Shown piece by piece: positions 44,799 through 54,195 of a stretch of 56,830 bases of DNA. Every line of letters starts with the position of its first letter. The stretch's first letter is position 1. Made by a program: the position numbers and the translations under genes. Below the pieces are notes generated by a model. The model did not search any database. It worked only from the letters and a program-made list of their open reading frames with translations, and was not told the origin of the DNA. Origin of the DNA: an uncultured Clostridia bacterium (lineage in GTDB: Bacteria > Bacillota > Clostridia > Oscillospirales > Acutalibacteraceae); the NCBI GenBank assembly GCA_944384835.1, contig CALWUU010000017.1, forward strand, positions 1-56,830, written 5' to 3'.

Positions 44799-44977
44799 TT
44801 ATAAGTTTATATAAAAATTATACTTCTTGTAAATGATTTCATCTGTATATTTCTTTGTTCGAAAGCCAAATATCTTGAGAAAATCCGTAACCTGAGTACT
44901 GAAACGAGAGGTACTGAGCATTTTTGAAAATTGTGCAGCAAAACAATAAACAAAGTATCGCTGTATACCACATTTTT
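44799..44977 (-). pseudogene. Possible gene remnant
   Basis: A minus-strand frame of about 58 codons ends at 44799 and reads like protein (FSTQVTDFLKIFGFRTKKYT), but it has no start codon near its upstream stop and no ribosome binding site. It may be the 3' end of a lost gene. Confidence 0.25.
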
Positions 44978-45545
44978 ATATAAAAAAAGAAACAACTGAC
45001 ACTAAAAATACGTTTATTGTTGGAAAGCCGCAATCTTAGTGCAATAGTCTTTGCCGCTGAACTCATTCACTCCAAAAAATATCTTTGAATAGAAGTTTAT
45101 CAATTGATAAAAAACCTGAGCAAGAATATCACGATAATCATGGTGTGTTCACCGCACCTTATGTAATAGTAAAAGTAATACGATTTCTCAGGAAATTTAA
45201 AAATTTTTTAGCACTCGGAATGGAGAAACACCAAAGAATCTAACAGCGAGATTTAAGCAAAAATAGAATAAATCCTGCTGTATTTTTCTTCATTGCCTTC
45301 CCAAAATTATATCCATGATCTGATATGTATAACAAAAATACCGACATGCGCAAATAAAAAGCTGAGTATTTATCACTCAAATGTACTATATACACTCGCA
45401 TGGTACAAATGATAGAAACAAAACCTGTGATTTTTCATTTTAAAATGGTGTAAATCTGTACTTTTTGCGTATCATATTGTATTCGCTTCATGTTTACAGT
45501 TTTTATAACATTTTTCAGAACTCGCCCAACGAAAAAAGATACAAG
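44978..45545. other. Long gap without a recognisable gene
   Basis: This AT-rich stretch carries no convincing coding frame on either strand. The only structure I note is a 16-bp perfect palindrome, TTTATCAATTGATAAA, at 45096-45111. Confidence 0.5.
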
Positions 45546-45592
45546 AAAAACCGCGTAACTAAGCGATATAACTTAGTTGCGCGGTTTTTGTT
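45546..45592. terminator. Strong GC-rich hairpin, possible terminator
   Basis: AAAAACCGCG..AACTAAG pairs with CTTAGTT.CGCGGTTTTT around an 8-base loop, with A and T runs at the ends. No gene ends nearby, so it may close an unannotated transcript. Confidence 0.6.
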
Positions 45593-45767
45593 TTGGGAAA
45601 CATTTACAAAAAAGATACCGGTTAAAAAACAAAAATTCTGAGCTTAAAGCAAATATTTTTTATGTTTGCACTCCTATTTTCCAGTTTTTGCTTTTTTATG
45701 TCCTGCTTTGCTGAGAGAAGATGCACCTTAAGAACAACTCAATTACCGGGTTGACAGCATAAACAAA

Positions 45768-45812
45768 AGCCGAAATTTAGATATCTCATTTTTGAGTTCC
45801 AAATTTCGGCTT
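45768..45812. terminator. Second hairpin, possible terminator
   Basis: AAGCCGAAATTT (45768-45779) pairs with AAATTTCGGCTT (45801-45812). It lies downstream of the tRNA gene on the minus strand. Confidence 0.45.
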
Positions 45813-45875
45813 CTGTTCATATAAGTTTATACTGCAAAAAAATATCCGCAATAAACGTAAGCACAAAGCTGCAAT

Positions 45876-45914
45876 AAAAAAGCCCGAACACGACTTGCGC
45901 GTCAAGGCTTTCAA
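45876..45914 (-). terminator. Probable terminator of tRNA-Leu
   Basis: AAAGCC and GGGCTTT pair around an imperfect stem, followed on the minus strand by a run of six Ts, starting 5 bases after the tRNA. Confidence 0.6.
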
Positions 45915-45918
45915 CTAC

Positions 45919-46001
<83 letters not shown>

Positions 46002-46036
46002 ATATTTTGGCGCGTCAATTTATTAACGCAAGTAGG

Positions 46037-46065
46037 ATTATACCAAAGCCACGCCAAAAAGTCAA
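46037..46065 (-). promoter_or_regulatory. Promoter of tRNA-Leu
   Basis: On the minus strand: TTGACT (46060-46065), 17 bases, TATAAT (46037-46042), about 35 bases before the tRNA. Confidence 0.88.
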
Positions 46066-46075
46066 CAGTTTTTTG

Positions 46076-47344
46076 CTATTTTATGATATCTTTTTCCAGC
46101 ATACTTTGCGCTGCCAGCATAGCACCCAATTTTCCGCTGTGAAAATTCAGTCCGCCTTGCATCCAGGCCGCATAGGGTTCACGCAACGGAGCATCGGCAG
46201 ACAACTCGATAGACGCCCCCAAAGTAAACGCGCCTGCCGCCATAATGACCTGACAGTCATATCCCGGCATATCCCATGGTTCCGGTACAACAAACGAGTC
46301 TACAGGAGCTCCCTTTTGAATGCCCTGACAAAACGCAATCAGCGCTTCTTCTTTTTCCAACAATACCGCTTGTATGATATCCGCTCTTCTCTCATCCCAC
46401 ACAGGGGTGACATCATAGCCGAAATAATTCATCAATCCTGCGGTAAACACTGCAGTTTTCAGCGCTTCTCCTGTGACATGCGGCGCATGAAACGCACCTA
46501 AAAATAATGCTCGGTTATTTCCCAGTGTTGCACCTATCTCTCTGCCTGTTCCCGGAGTAGTCAAACGGTAAGCACAGCTTTCAACCAAGTCTTTTCTTCC
46601 CGCAATATAGCCGCCTGTAGGAGCAATTCCGCCACCCGGATTTTTAATTAAAGAACCTGCCATTAAATCCGCACCCCGGGAAGTAGGTTCTTCTGTTTGA
46701 ACAAATTCACCGTAACAGTTATCTACCATTACAATACAATTGGGCGCTTTTTTCTTTGCGATTGCCGCAATTTTTTCAATATCTTCTATGAATAAAGAAG
46801 GTCGCAGGCTATATCCTCGCGAACGCTGGATATATACCATTTTTTGATTTGGTTCAATCGCCTGTTCAATTGCCTCATAATCAGGCGTACCGTCCCCTTT
46901 TAACGACACCTCTTTGTATTGGATGCCAAACTCTTTTAACGAACCGTTTCCATCTCCCGTTATTCCAATGACGCCTCTTAACGTATCATACGGAACCCCT
47001 GTTACGCTCAGCATAGTATCTCCGGGACGCAATACGCCGAATAAGGCAACCGTAAGCGCATGTGTTCCGCTTGCAAAATTATGACGTACCAAAGCGTCTT
47101 CAGCGCCCAATGCTTTTGCATATACCATATCCAGCGCATCTCTTCCTCTGTCGCCATAGCCATAACCGGTAGAAGATACAAAATGACTTTCGCTGACGCC
47201 CGCTTCTTGAAAAGCCGCCAGCATCTTTTGCTGATTATATTCGGTCACTTCGTCAATTTCCTGCAAGCGCGGTGCAATTTTTTTCATCACTTCCGTAGCT
47301 GCGTCCTGAATTTTTTTATCTATTTTAAAGTAAGGGTAAAACAT
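46076..47344 (-). CDS. PLP-dependent methionine gamma-lyase-like protein (aluminium-resistance family)
   Basis: The ATG at 47344 follows AAAGGAG, giving 422 residues. This fold-type I PLP enzyme has the Asp motif IVMVDNCYGEF and the likely Schiff-base Lys in SLIKNPGGG, as in the family often labelled aluminium resistance protein. Its substrate is not established; sulfur amino-acid lyase activity is assumed from homology. Last gene of a five-gene unit that starts with murD. Confidence 0.9.
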   Translation of the reverse strand: MFYPYFKIDKKIQDAATEVMKKIAPRLQEIDEVTEYNQQKMLAAFQEAGVSESHFVSSTGYGYGDRGRDALDMVYAKALGAEDALVRHNFASGTHALTVALFGVLRPGDTMLSVTGVPYDTLRGVIGITGDGNGSLKEFGIQYKEVSLKGDGTPDYEAIEQAIEPNQKMVYIQRSRGYSLRPSLFIEDIEKIAAIAKKKAPNCIVMVDNCYGEFVQTEEPTSRGADLMAGSLIKNPGGGIAPTGGYIAGRKDLVESCAYRLTTPGTGREIGATLGNNRALFLGAFHAPHVTGEALKTAVFTAGLMNYFGYDVTPVWDERRADIIQAVLLEKEEALIAFCQGIQKGAPVDSFVVPEPWDMPGYDCQVIMAAGAFTLGASIELSADAPLREPYAAWMQGGLNFHSGKLGAMLAAQSMLEKDIIK

Positions 47345-47355
47345 GTTTTCTCCTT

Positions 47356-48120
47356 TTATATTTGTTCTATTTCCGCCCATGTACCGCTGTCCGTAAAACC
47401 AATTGAGCGATAAAAAAGAGCATTTTTTTCTGAATTACAATACACATAAATCGTTTGCTGATGTTTTTCCATACAATGATACAGCAAACTTTGAACAACA
47501 GCCCTGCCGATTCCCTGTCTTTGATACGCAGGCAAAACCGCTACAGATCCTATAATTGCAGTGTGTTCTGTTTCTGCTACAGTCATTGCGCATGCAATCC
47601 ATTTTCCATCTTTGGCTTGTCCCAGCACGGTTGCTCCCCCATGACGGATTCTATGGGACATATCCAAATAAAACGGCTCAAATGCAGGAACCCGGAACGT
47701 TTCATTATTACAAGCCTGCAATATATCATATACCTGCTGTAAATTGGGTGAATCAGCAATATTGGGCCGCTCTGCCAAAGAACCGTTCCATTTCATAATA
47801 GTTCCCTTTTTTGCAGGCATCATATGCAATTGCCCTGCGCAGGAAGCATGGCACATAACGCAGCTTGCCCCTATCATTTTTAGAAATATGCAAAGTTCAT
47901 CAAAATTTGCATTTTCATAAGCAAACAGCGTAATCACGCCATCCATTTTTGATAGATATGCCGTAGGTTTATCTATTTCCTGTTGTTTCTGTACCCAGCA
48001 ATCTGCAAACGAGTAATTTCCGTACATATTTGCAATACATAAAATTCTGCATAAAAATGGGTCTGCAGCTTCGTATGGAGTTATCTGTGTCAAGTCCTGT
48101 TTGGCTGCCAAAACAATCAT
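47356..48120 (-). CDS. GNAT-family acetyltransferase
   Basis: This 254-residue protein has a C-terminal GNAT domain (about 130-254) with the acetyl-CoA loop VLPAYQRQGIGRAVV. The N-terminal half (about 1-120) is Cys-rich in one stretch (CVMCHASCAGQL), with no family I recognise. It overlaps the upstream aminopeptidase by 4 bases and precedes the PLP enzyme by 11 bases, so it is co-translated. Substrate unknown. Confidence 0.85.
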   Translation of the reverse strand: MIVLAAKQDLTQITPYEAADPFLCRILCIANMYGNYSFADCWVQKQQEIDKPTAYLSKMDGVITLFAYENANFDELCIFLKMIGASCVMCHASCAGQLHMMPAKKGTIMKWNGSLAERPNIADSPNLQQVYDILQACNNETFRVPAFEPFYLDMSHRIRHGGATVLGQAKDGKWIACAMTVAETEHTAIIGSVAVLPAYQRQGIGRAVVQSLLYHCMEKHQQTIYVYCNSEKNALFYRSIGFTDSGTWAEIEQI

Positions 48121-49148
48121 ACCTGTTCGCTGCCTGCAATTCTTGCTGCCAATTTCATAATGAGTTTTTCCGCAGAATGAAAGTCATCCTGTGCAATTTG
48201 TCCCACGGCAGAATGTAAATATCTGCATGCCAAAGAAACCGCAATGGTGCGCACACCGTCGCGGGTAGCATGAATGGCTCCGGCATCGTTGCCTCCTGCT
48301 ACTGCTTGTTTGATTTGATAAGGCAGCTGCTCTTCTCTTGCTGTGTCCAGCGCCAAATCGTAATAAGCTCGGTCATAAATGGTTCCCCTATCCATAAAAG
48401 AAATAACTGCGCCCTTGCCTAAACTGCACACATGTTTTTCACTTGGAACACCTGCAATATCAGCAGCCGTAGTTGTTTCCACAACAATTGCTGCCTGCGG
48501 CTGAACCTGATATGCTGCAGTACGGGAACCTCTTGTGCCAACCTCTTCCTGCACACAAAATACAAATGTCATATCATACGGCAATTCGGACTGAATCATA
48601 TCAATTAAAATCGCACAGCCTGCACGGTCATCCAACGCACGGCTGCGAATCATACCGTTTTGGGTATCAAACAGAGAATGAAAACAAACAGAATCACCCA
48701 AATGCACTGCTTTTTCCGCTTCTTCCCGGCTGGAAGCGCCAATATCCAAATACATGTCATTGATTGGCACTGCTTTGCCTCTTTCCTCAGAATGGAGCAG
48801 ATGAATTGGTTTGGCTCCAATCACACCGTGAACTCCATTGCCTATGATAACGCTTCTGCCGCAAAGGACACGTTTATCAATGCCGCCTACGGCTGCAAAT
48901 TTTAAATAACCGTCATCGTCAATGTGGGTTACAATCAGACCCACTTCATCCATATGTGCATTTAACATTAATTTTGTTTTTGCAGGCTTTGCTCCCTTTT
49001 TTTCTGCAATGATATTTCCCATTGCATCTATTGTAATACGCTCTGCATAAGGCGTAATCTGTTCTACGATAAAATCACGGACAGCTTCTTCATCTCCGGA
49101 AATGCCTCTTAAAGCGCACAGTTGTTCCAACAGCTTAATATTTGCCAT
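48117..49148 (-). CDS. M42-family aminopeptidase (second copy)
   Basis: This 343-residue dimetal aminopeptidase shows the M42 ligands in order: NAHMDEVG (His-Asp), ALDDRAGC (Asp), CVQEEVGTRG (Glu pair), VVETTT (Asp position is Glu-flanked) and the late His in RYLHSAVG. The family trims N-terminal residues from peptides as large tetrahedral assemblies in the cytoplasm. It follows a paralogue by 16 bases. Confidence 0.92.
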   Translation of the reverse strand: MANIKLLEQLCALRGISGDEEAVRDFIVEQITPYAERITIDAMGNIIAEKKGAKPAKTKLMLNAHMDEVGLIVTHIDDDGYLKFAAVGGIDKRVLCGRSVIIGNGVHGVIGAKPIHLLHSEERGKAVPINDMYLDIGASSREEAEKAVHLGDSVCFHSLFDTQNGMIRSRALDDRAGCAILIDMIQSELPYDMTFVFCVQEEVGTRGSRTAAYQVQPQAAIVVETTTAADIAGVPSEKHVCSLGKGAVISFMDRGTIYDRAYYDLALDTAREEQLPYQIKQAVAGGNDAGAIHATRDGVRTIAVSLACRYLHSAVGQIAQDDFHSAEKLIMKLAARIAGSEQV

Positions 49149-49164
49149 GTTTGTCCTCCTTTCT

Positions 49165-50181
49165 TTATCTATGATGAATATAAGAAGCCATTAGTTTGGC
49201 AACACGTTCTATATCTTCTAAGTCTACTACTTCCACAGGCGTATGCATATAACGCAAAGGAATCGAAATCAAAGCGGTTCTAACACCTGACTGTGTCGTA
49301 CCGATTGCGTCGGCATTGGTGCCGGTAGAGCCGCCCATCACTTCCATTTGATAAGGTATTTCCTCATCTTTTGCAATGTGAACCAACTTATCTTTCATTT
49401 CTCTGTCCAATGTAGGAGAGACTCCTATCATAGGTCCTGCTCCCAACTTACCGCATTTATACGCCGCTACGCCCGGCTGATCTGCAAAACTGACATCCAC
49501 TGCAATGGCTTCGGTGGGGAAAATACGGAATGCCCCTGTTTTTGCCCCTTGACTTCCTGTTTCTTCTCTGGTGCTGAGCAATATGGTCAATCCGCATTTT
49601 AACGGTTTGTCATGCAGTAGTTGTGCGCAGCGAATGACTGCTGCACAGCCTGCACGGTCGTCCAATGCGGCAGATGATACACGATGATTCAACAATGTAC
49701 GCGGTTCGCATTTCATGATAATACGGTCTCCCAAAGATACCTTTCGTTCTGCTTCCTCTTTGGTCAAGCCTAAATCCACCGCCATTTTGTCAACCGGTTC
49801 CACTTTGTTGCCGTCGTCCTCTACCAAGTGAGGCGGCAGACAGCATACAATTCCGGTTAAAGTTTCATTGCCGTATACCGTTACGGGAGCACCGGGAAGC
49901 ACTCTGCGGTCTACACCGCCGCATGGCGCTACATGTAAAAAGCCGTCTCCGTCTATCTGCGTCACAATCATGCCGATTTGGTCAATATGTGCATCTAACA
50001 TTACCTGACGTTCCGCATGTGGATCTCCCATAAATGCAATTACATTCCCCATATGGTCAATTGTGATATCCGTACAATATGGTTCCAACGCTTGTTTGGC
50101 CTGCTGTGCGGCTAAATTTTCATCGCCGGGCGTACCTGCCGCGCTGCAAAGCTGAAACAGCAATTCTTTTAATTGTTCCAT
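49165..50181 (-). CDS. M42-family aminopeptidase (first copy)
   Basis: The ATG at 50181 follows AAGGAGGG, giving 338 residues; an earlier ATG overlaps murD and is unlikely. Metal ligands are visible in DAHIDQIG, ALDDRAGC, TREETGSQG, VDVSFAD and RYMHTPVE. The pair of M42 genes is a divergent tandem duplication and may form mixed or separate particles with different specificity, supplying amino acids from peptides. Confidence 0.92.
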   Translation of the reverse strand: MEQLKELLFQLCSAAGTPGDENLAAQQAKQALEPYCTDITIDHMGNVIAFMGDPHAERQVMLDAHIDQIGMIVTQIDGDGFLHVAPCGGVDRRVLPGAPVTVYGNETLTGIVCCLPPHLVEDDGNKVEPVDKMAVDLGLTKEEAERKVSLGDRIIMKCEPRTLLNHRVSSAALDDRAGCAAVIRCAQLLHDKPLKCGLTILLSTREETGSQGAKTGAFRIFPTEAIAVDVSFADQPGVAAYKCGKLGAGPMIGVSPTLDREMKDKLVHIAKDEEIPYQMEVMGGSTGTNADAIGTTQSGVRTALISIPLRYMHTPVEVVDLEDIERVAKLMASYIHHR

Positions 50182-50191
50182 AATGCCCTCC

Positions 50192-51583
50192 TTACAGTTC
50201 ATTTACAATACTTTTAAAATGATTTCCTCTTGCCTCAAAATTGGGGTACAAGTCAAAACTTGCAGAAGCCGGAGACAAAGATACAATATCTCCTGCCCGC
50301 GCATATTCTTTTGCCAAATCCACCGCCTCTTCCATGGAATCGGCATGCAAAATCACAATTTCCTGCTCACAGTAATTTGGCGCTGTTTTGACAGCAGTTT
50401 CTATTTTCTTGGCTGTGGCACCCATCAAAATTAATATCTTTACTTTATCCATGATAATAGGACCAAGCGCATCATACGGAATATGTTTATCGTATCCGCC
50501 TGCGATTAAAATAATCTTTCGGTCGTATAACTGTAACGTACCGTTTGCCGTTCTTGTAGGACTGGTTCCAATGGAATCGTTATAGTAAGAAACTCCGTCT
50601 AATACTCTGACCAGCTCTGCTCGGTGGGCAACTCCGCCAAAGCTTTTTGCCACCTGACAAATTACTTCTCGGGAAACGTCTCCCCAAACTGCGCTGATTG
50701 CGGCTAAGTAATTTTCCACATTGTGTTTACCCGGAATTTTTATATCATTGCTGTGCAGTACCTCCGTTTGTGTTTCGCCTTCCGACATCACAATCATACC
50801 GTCCTTACGCAAATATGCTCCATATTTGCATGGATTGACACTGCTGAAGGTAAACAATTGTCCTCTCACATCTTTTGCAAAAGACATGGTCAGTTCATTT
50901 TCCGCATTCAGAATTGTTTTAGAAGCTGCTGTTTGGTGCAATACCAAATTACGCTTTGCCTGCACATATTCGTCCATGTCTTTGTGCATATCCAAATGAT
51001 TGGGAGAAAGATTGGTCACAACAGCAACCTTTGGACTGCGCCGCATAGAAATCAGCTGAAAGCTGGATAATTCTACAACCGCCACATCATCTTTATCAAT
51101 TTGCTCAATTTCCGGAAGCAGAGGGGTTCCTATATTGCCGCCCAAATGTACACGTTTACCGGCAGCTTTTAAAAACTCTGAAATGATGGTGGTAGTAGTC
51201 GTTTTCCCGTCACTGCCGGTAACCGCATAGATATTGCAGGGACAAAGGTCAAAAAACACTTCCATTTCAGATGTGACAACCACGCCTTTTTCCCTTGCCT
51301 GTTCTAACTCTTTGGTATGAAAACGCATTCCCGGAGTACGGAACATAATATCAACGTCCAGTTGCTCCAAGTACTGTTCCCCCAGTTTTAGCGTAATACC
51401 CATTTGCTCCAGTTCTTCCCCAGTTGTTCCAAGCTGTTCTTTTTCCCGTTTGTCACAGGCAAACACTGCTGCCCCTTTTTGAGCAAACATTTTCGCCAGC
51501 GGTAAATTGCTGCCTCCAATTCCCAAAAAAGCAATCTTTTTTCCTTTTATATCTTCAAAATAGGATTCCACTCTACTGTCCAT
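50192..51583 (-). CDS. murD: UDP-N-acetylmuramoylalanine-D-glutamate ligase
   Basis: The ATG at 51583 follows AAAGAGG, giving 463 residues. MurD adds D-glutamate to UDP-MurNAc-L-Ala in the cytoplasm. An N-terminal Rossmann domain (FLGIGGSNLPLAK) is followed by the ATP motif GSDGKTTTTT and the ligase C-terminal domain (YNDSIGTSPT, SLSPASASFD). It heads the five-gene unit and is outside the usual mur/dcw cluster. Confidence 0.95.
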   Translation of the reverse strand: MDSRVESYFEDIKGKKIAFLGIGGSNLPLAKMFAQKGAAVFACDKREKEQLGTTGEELEQMGITLKLGEQYLEQLDVDIMFRTPGMRFHTKELEQAREKGVVVTSEMEVFFDLCPCNIYAVTGSDGKTTTTTIISEFLKAAGKRVHLGGNIGTPLLPEIEQIDKDDVAVVELSSFQLISMRRSPKVAVVTNLSPNHLDMHKDMDEYVQAKRNLVLHQTAASKTILNAENELTMSFAKDVRGQLFTFSSVNPCKYGAYLRKDGMIVMSEGETQTEVLHSNDIKIPGKHNVENYLAAISAVWGDVSREVICQVAKSFGGVAHRAELVRVLDGVSYYNDSIGTSPTRTANGTLQLYDRKIILIAGGYDKHIPYDALGPIIMDKVKILILMGATAKKIETAVKTAPNYCEQEIVILHADSMEEAVDLAKEYARAGDIVSLSPASASFDLYPNFEARGNHFKSIVNEL

Positions 51584-51630
51584 AGCAATGCCTCTTTCCA
51601 TTTGTACTCATACAAAACATAATTATTTTT

Positions 51631-51659
51631 ATTATACGTTTTGAGCTTGTAAATAGCAA
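51631..51659 (-). promoter_or_regulatory. Promoter of murD operon
   Basis: On the minus strand: TTGCTA (51654-51659), 17 bases, TATAAT (51631-51636). Confidence 0.75.
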
Positions 51660-51791
51660 TACAACACTGCGATATCTATCCAAAATTTACAAATAATACT
51701 GCATTTTTCTCTAGGATTATTCCTCTTTTTATGGTAAACTAATCACAATTGTAATATTTGAAAACCGGATATCAAACAGGAGGATCTGCCT

Positions 51792-53267
51792 ATGCTGATA
51801 GAGTTGGCTGAACATAAAAAACACATGAAAGAACACAAAAAAGAGAAAAAGCAATTACAGGCTGAGCTAATGGAACTGCAGCAAACCGTTCGGGAACATC
51901 AGCTTCCTGTTATTATATTATTTGAAGGCTGGAGCTTTTCCGGCAAAGGTACGTTTATTTCAGAATTAATGATTAATTTTGATTTTCGTCATTTGACCAT
52001 GCACAATATTACCCCTCCTACGGAAGAAGAGCTGCGGCATCCGTTTTTATGGCGTCATTGGAATATGCTCCCTAAAAAAGGGGAAATGTCTATTTTAGAC
52101 TGCAGCTGGTATCAGGATATTTCCGCATATCCCCTTGCAAACCAAACCGATGAGGATAAAATAGAAGAGCGAACCAAAGAAATTCTGCAATTTGAACGCA
52201 CACTGCATGATGCAGGATATGTGATTATTAAATTCTTTTTGCAAATAGACCAAAAAACATTAAAAAAACGAATGGATGGCTTAGAAAATAACAATGCAAC
52301 CAAATGGCGAGTAACGGAAAAAGACAAAAAGCAATATCATCAATATCATCACTATCATCAAGTGTTCCAAGATATGCTGGAAGAAACCAGCACCGGTATT
52401 GCTCCGTGGCATGTAGTGGATGCTTCTTATTTAGATGAAGCTTCTGTGTTTATTTTTGAAACTGTACTTGACACCATTCACAATTCCGCCAGCCAATTGG
52501 AACATAAAACCTGGCCGATTATTATGCCGTCAGATACGTTTCCGCTGCGAAAAACCGAACCGGTTCAAACCATACCGCTGAATCAAAAAATGGACGATGA
52601 CGATTATGATAAACAACTGAAAAAACTGCAAAAGAAGCTGTTTTCTCTGCAAGCGGACTTATATCGAAAAAAAATTCCGGCATTGTTTTTATTTGAAGGA
52701 TGGGACGCTGCCGGAAAAGGCGGCTGCATTAACCGCGTTTGTCAAAGTTTAGACCCACGCGGTTATCAGGTGCGGCAAATTGCAGCGCCTACTGAGGAAG
52801 AACGCCAATACCACTATTTATGGCGTTTTTGGCGCAGCATTCCCAAAACAGGACATATTACAATTTTTGACCGCACATGGTACGGACGCGTTTTGGTAGA
52901 ATATATCGAAAACTTCTGTACCAAAGAGGAACAAACCCGTGCATACAGTGAAATCAATGAATTGGAAAAACAGTTAACAGACTGGGGCGCTATTATTGTA
53001 AAGTTTTGGCTGCAAATTGACAAAGACGAACAGCTGAAACGGTTTAACGACCGTCAGACCACTCCGTCAAAACGATGGAAAATTACTTCTGAAGACTGGC
53101 GAAACCGAGAAAAATGGGACAGCTACGAAATTGCTGTCAATCAAATGCTTGCAAATACTTCCACAGAATTTGCGCCGTGGCGTGTGGTTCCCACGCAGTG
53201 TAAAAAATATGGCCGTATACAAGTATTGGAACATATCATTCATGCCATTGAACAAAAATTACAGTAA
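51792..53267 (+). CDS. pap: Two-domain polyphosphate kinase 2 (PPK2 class II, polyphosphate:AMP phosphotransferase type)
   Basis: This 491-residue protein holds two fused PPK2 domains. The C-terminal one has intact motifs: Walker A GWDAAGKGG (about residues 302-310), LWRFWRSIPK and Walker B IFDRTWYGR. The N-terminal one is degenerate: GWSFSGKGT (46-54), and DCSWYQD in place of DRSWY. In this class the C-terminal domain is the catalytic one, transferring phosphate from polyphosphate to AMP. AGGAGG precedes the ATG. It is monocistronic. Confidence 0.9.
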   Translation: MLIELAEHKKHMKEHKKEKKQLQAELMELQQTVREHQLPVIILFEGWSFSGKGTFISELMINFDFRHLTMHNITPPTEEELRHPFLWRHWNMLPKKGEMSILDCSWYQDISAYPLANQTDEDKIEERTKEILQFERTLHDAGYVIIKFFLQIDQKTLKKRMDGLENNNATKWRVTEKDKKQYHQYHHYHQVFQDMLEETSTGIAPWHVVDASYLDEASVFIFETVLDTIHNSASQLEHKTWPIIMPSDTFPLRKTEPVQTIPLNQKMDDDDYDKQLKKLQKKLFSLQADLYRKKIPALFLFEGWDAAGKGGCINRVCQSLDPRGYQVRQIAAPTEEERQYHYLWRFWRSIPKTGHITIFDRTWYGRVLVEYIENFCTKEEQTRAYSEINELEKQLTDWGAIIVKFWLQIDKDEQLKRFNDRQTTPSKRWKITSEDWRNREKWDSYEIAVNQMLANTSTEFAPWRVVPTQCKKYGRIQVLEHIIHAIEQKLQ

Positions 53268-53402
53268 GTTGTTTCTTACAATTTACAATGCTCACAAAAT
53301 TATAAAAAATTTCGGATTGTGTCTATCATAATCGACAGAAAAGTGATAAAATAAAGCAGAAATAATTATCACTTCAGTTTAAAATTGCGGAGGTTTTGAT
53401 TC

Positions 53403-54080
53403 ATGAAAGCTGTATATCAAGGCAAAACAAAAGATGTATTTGCATTGGACAACGGAAATTACTTATTAAAATTTAAAGATGATGTAACAGGCACTGACGG
53501 CGTGTTCGACCCAGGTGCTAATACAGTCGGTCTTACCATTGACGGCATTGGTAAAGAAAACTTAAAAGTTTCTATTTTCTTCTTTGAAATTTTGAAAAAA
53601 GCAGGTATCAAAACACATTATGTTTCTGCAGATGTGGAAAATTCCACTATGGAAGTATTGCCTGCAAAATGTTTTGGAAAAGGCGTAGAAGTAATTTGCC
53701 GTAACCGTGCGGTAGGCAGCTTCTTTAAAAGATATGGCGATTATGTAACAGAAGGTCAACCTCTGAACGCTTATGTAGAAGTGACTCTGAAAGACGATGA
53801 CCGCGGTGACCCGCTGGTTACTTGCGAAGGTTTGGATGTATTGGGCATTATGACACCTCAGCAATTTGAGGATACCAAAAAATTAACACAAACCATCAAC
53901 AGCATTATCACCGACACTTTAAAGGAAAAAGGCATTGACCTTTATGACATTAAATTTGAATTTGGCTATCATAACGGAGAAGTTATTTTAATTGATGAAA
54001 TTGCTTCCGGCAACATGCGTTGCTACAAAGACGGTAAAAAATTGGATCCTATGGATTTAACCGCAATGATTCTTGCATAA
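53403..54080 (+). CDS. purC: Phosphoribosylaminoimidazole-succinocarboxamide synthase
   Basis: This 225-residue enzyme makes SAICAR from CAIR, aspartate and ATP in purine synthesis. The N-terminal YQGKTKDVF and [12 protein letters not shown] segments and the ATP-site [11 protein letters not shown] are present; the last replaces the textbook DEISPDTxR, a variant seen in clostridial PurC. The ribosome binding site is GCGGAGG. It stands alone with no other pur genes and no recognisable purine riboswitch or PurR box in the 135 bases upstream. Confidence 0.92.
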   Translation: MKAVYQGKTKDVFALDNGNYLLKFKDDVTGTDGVFDPGANTVGLTIDGIGKENLKVSIFFFEILKKAGIKTHYVSADVENSTMEVLPAKCFGKGVEVICRNRAVGSFFKRYGDYVTEGQPLNAYVEVTLKDDDRGDPLVTCEGLDVLGIMTPQQFEDTKKLTQTINSIITDTLKEKGIDLYDIKFEFGYHNGEVILIDEIASGNMRCYKDGKKLDPMDLTAMILA

Positions 54081-54096
54081 AAGAATATAAAAATTC

Positions 54097-54126
54097 AGCG
54101 CCTGCAAAATATGCAGGCGCTTTTTT
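54097..54126 (+). terminator. Terminator after purC
   Basis: A 10-bp GC-rich stem (54097-54106 with 54112-54121) is followed by six Ts. Confidence 0.9.
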
Positions 54127-54144
54127 CATTTTTTCGATTATGTA

Positions 54145-54175
54145 TTGACATTGCCGCTGCGTCAACCATTAAAAT
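54145..54175 (+). promoter_or_regulatory. MerR-type promoter with 19-base spacer
   Basis: TTGACA (54145-54150) and TAAAAT (54170-54175) are 19 bases apart, the long spacing typical of promoters that MerR proteins untwist. TTGAC and GTCAA form an inverted repeat within it. The regulator gene follows directly, so autoregulation is likely. Confidence 0.65.
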
Positions 54176-54195
54176 GCAATCAGGAGGTGAATAAC

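Noticed and set aside
45096-45111. 16-bp perfect palindrome TTTATCAATTGATAAA
   Set aside because: Not near a promoter or gene that it could control; in AT-rich DNA a single palindrome of this size is weak evidence.
53268-53402. Purine riboswitch before purC
   Set aside because: The region is short and lacks the conserved purine aptamer core.
54145-54195. Upstream TTG start extending the MerR protein by 17 residues
   Set aside because: The TTG is part of the -35 box; the ATG at 54196 has a perfect ribosome binding site.
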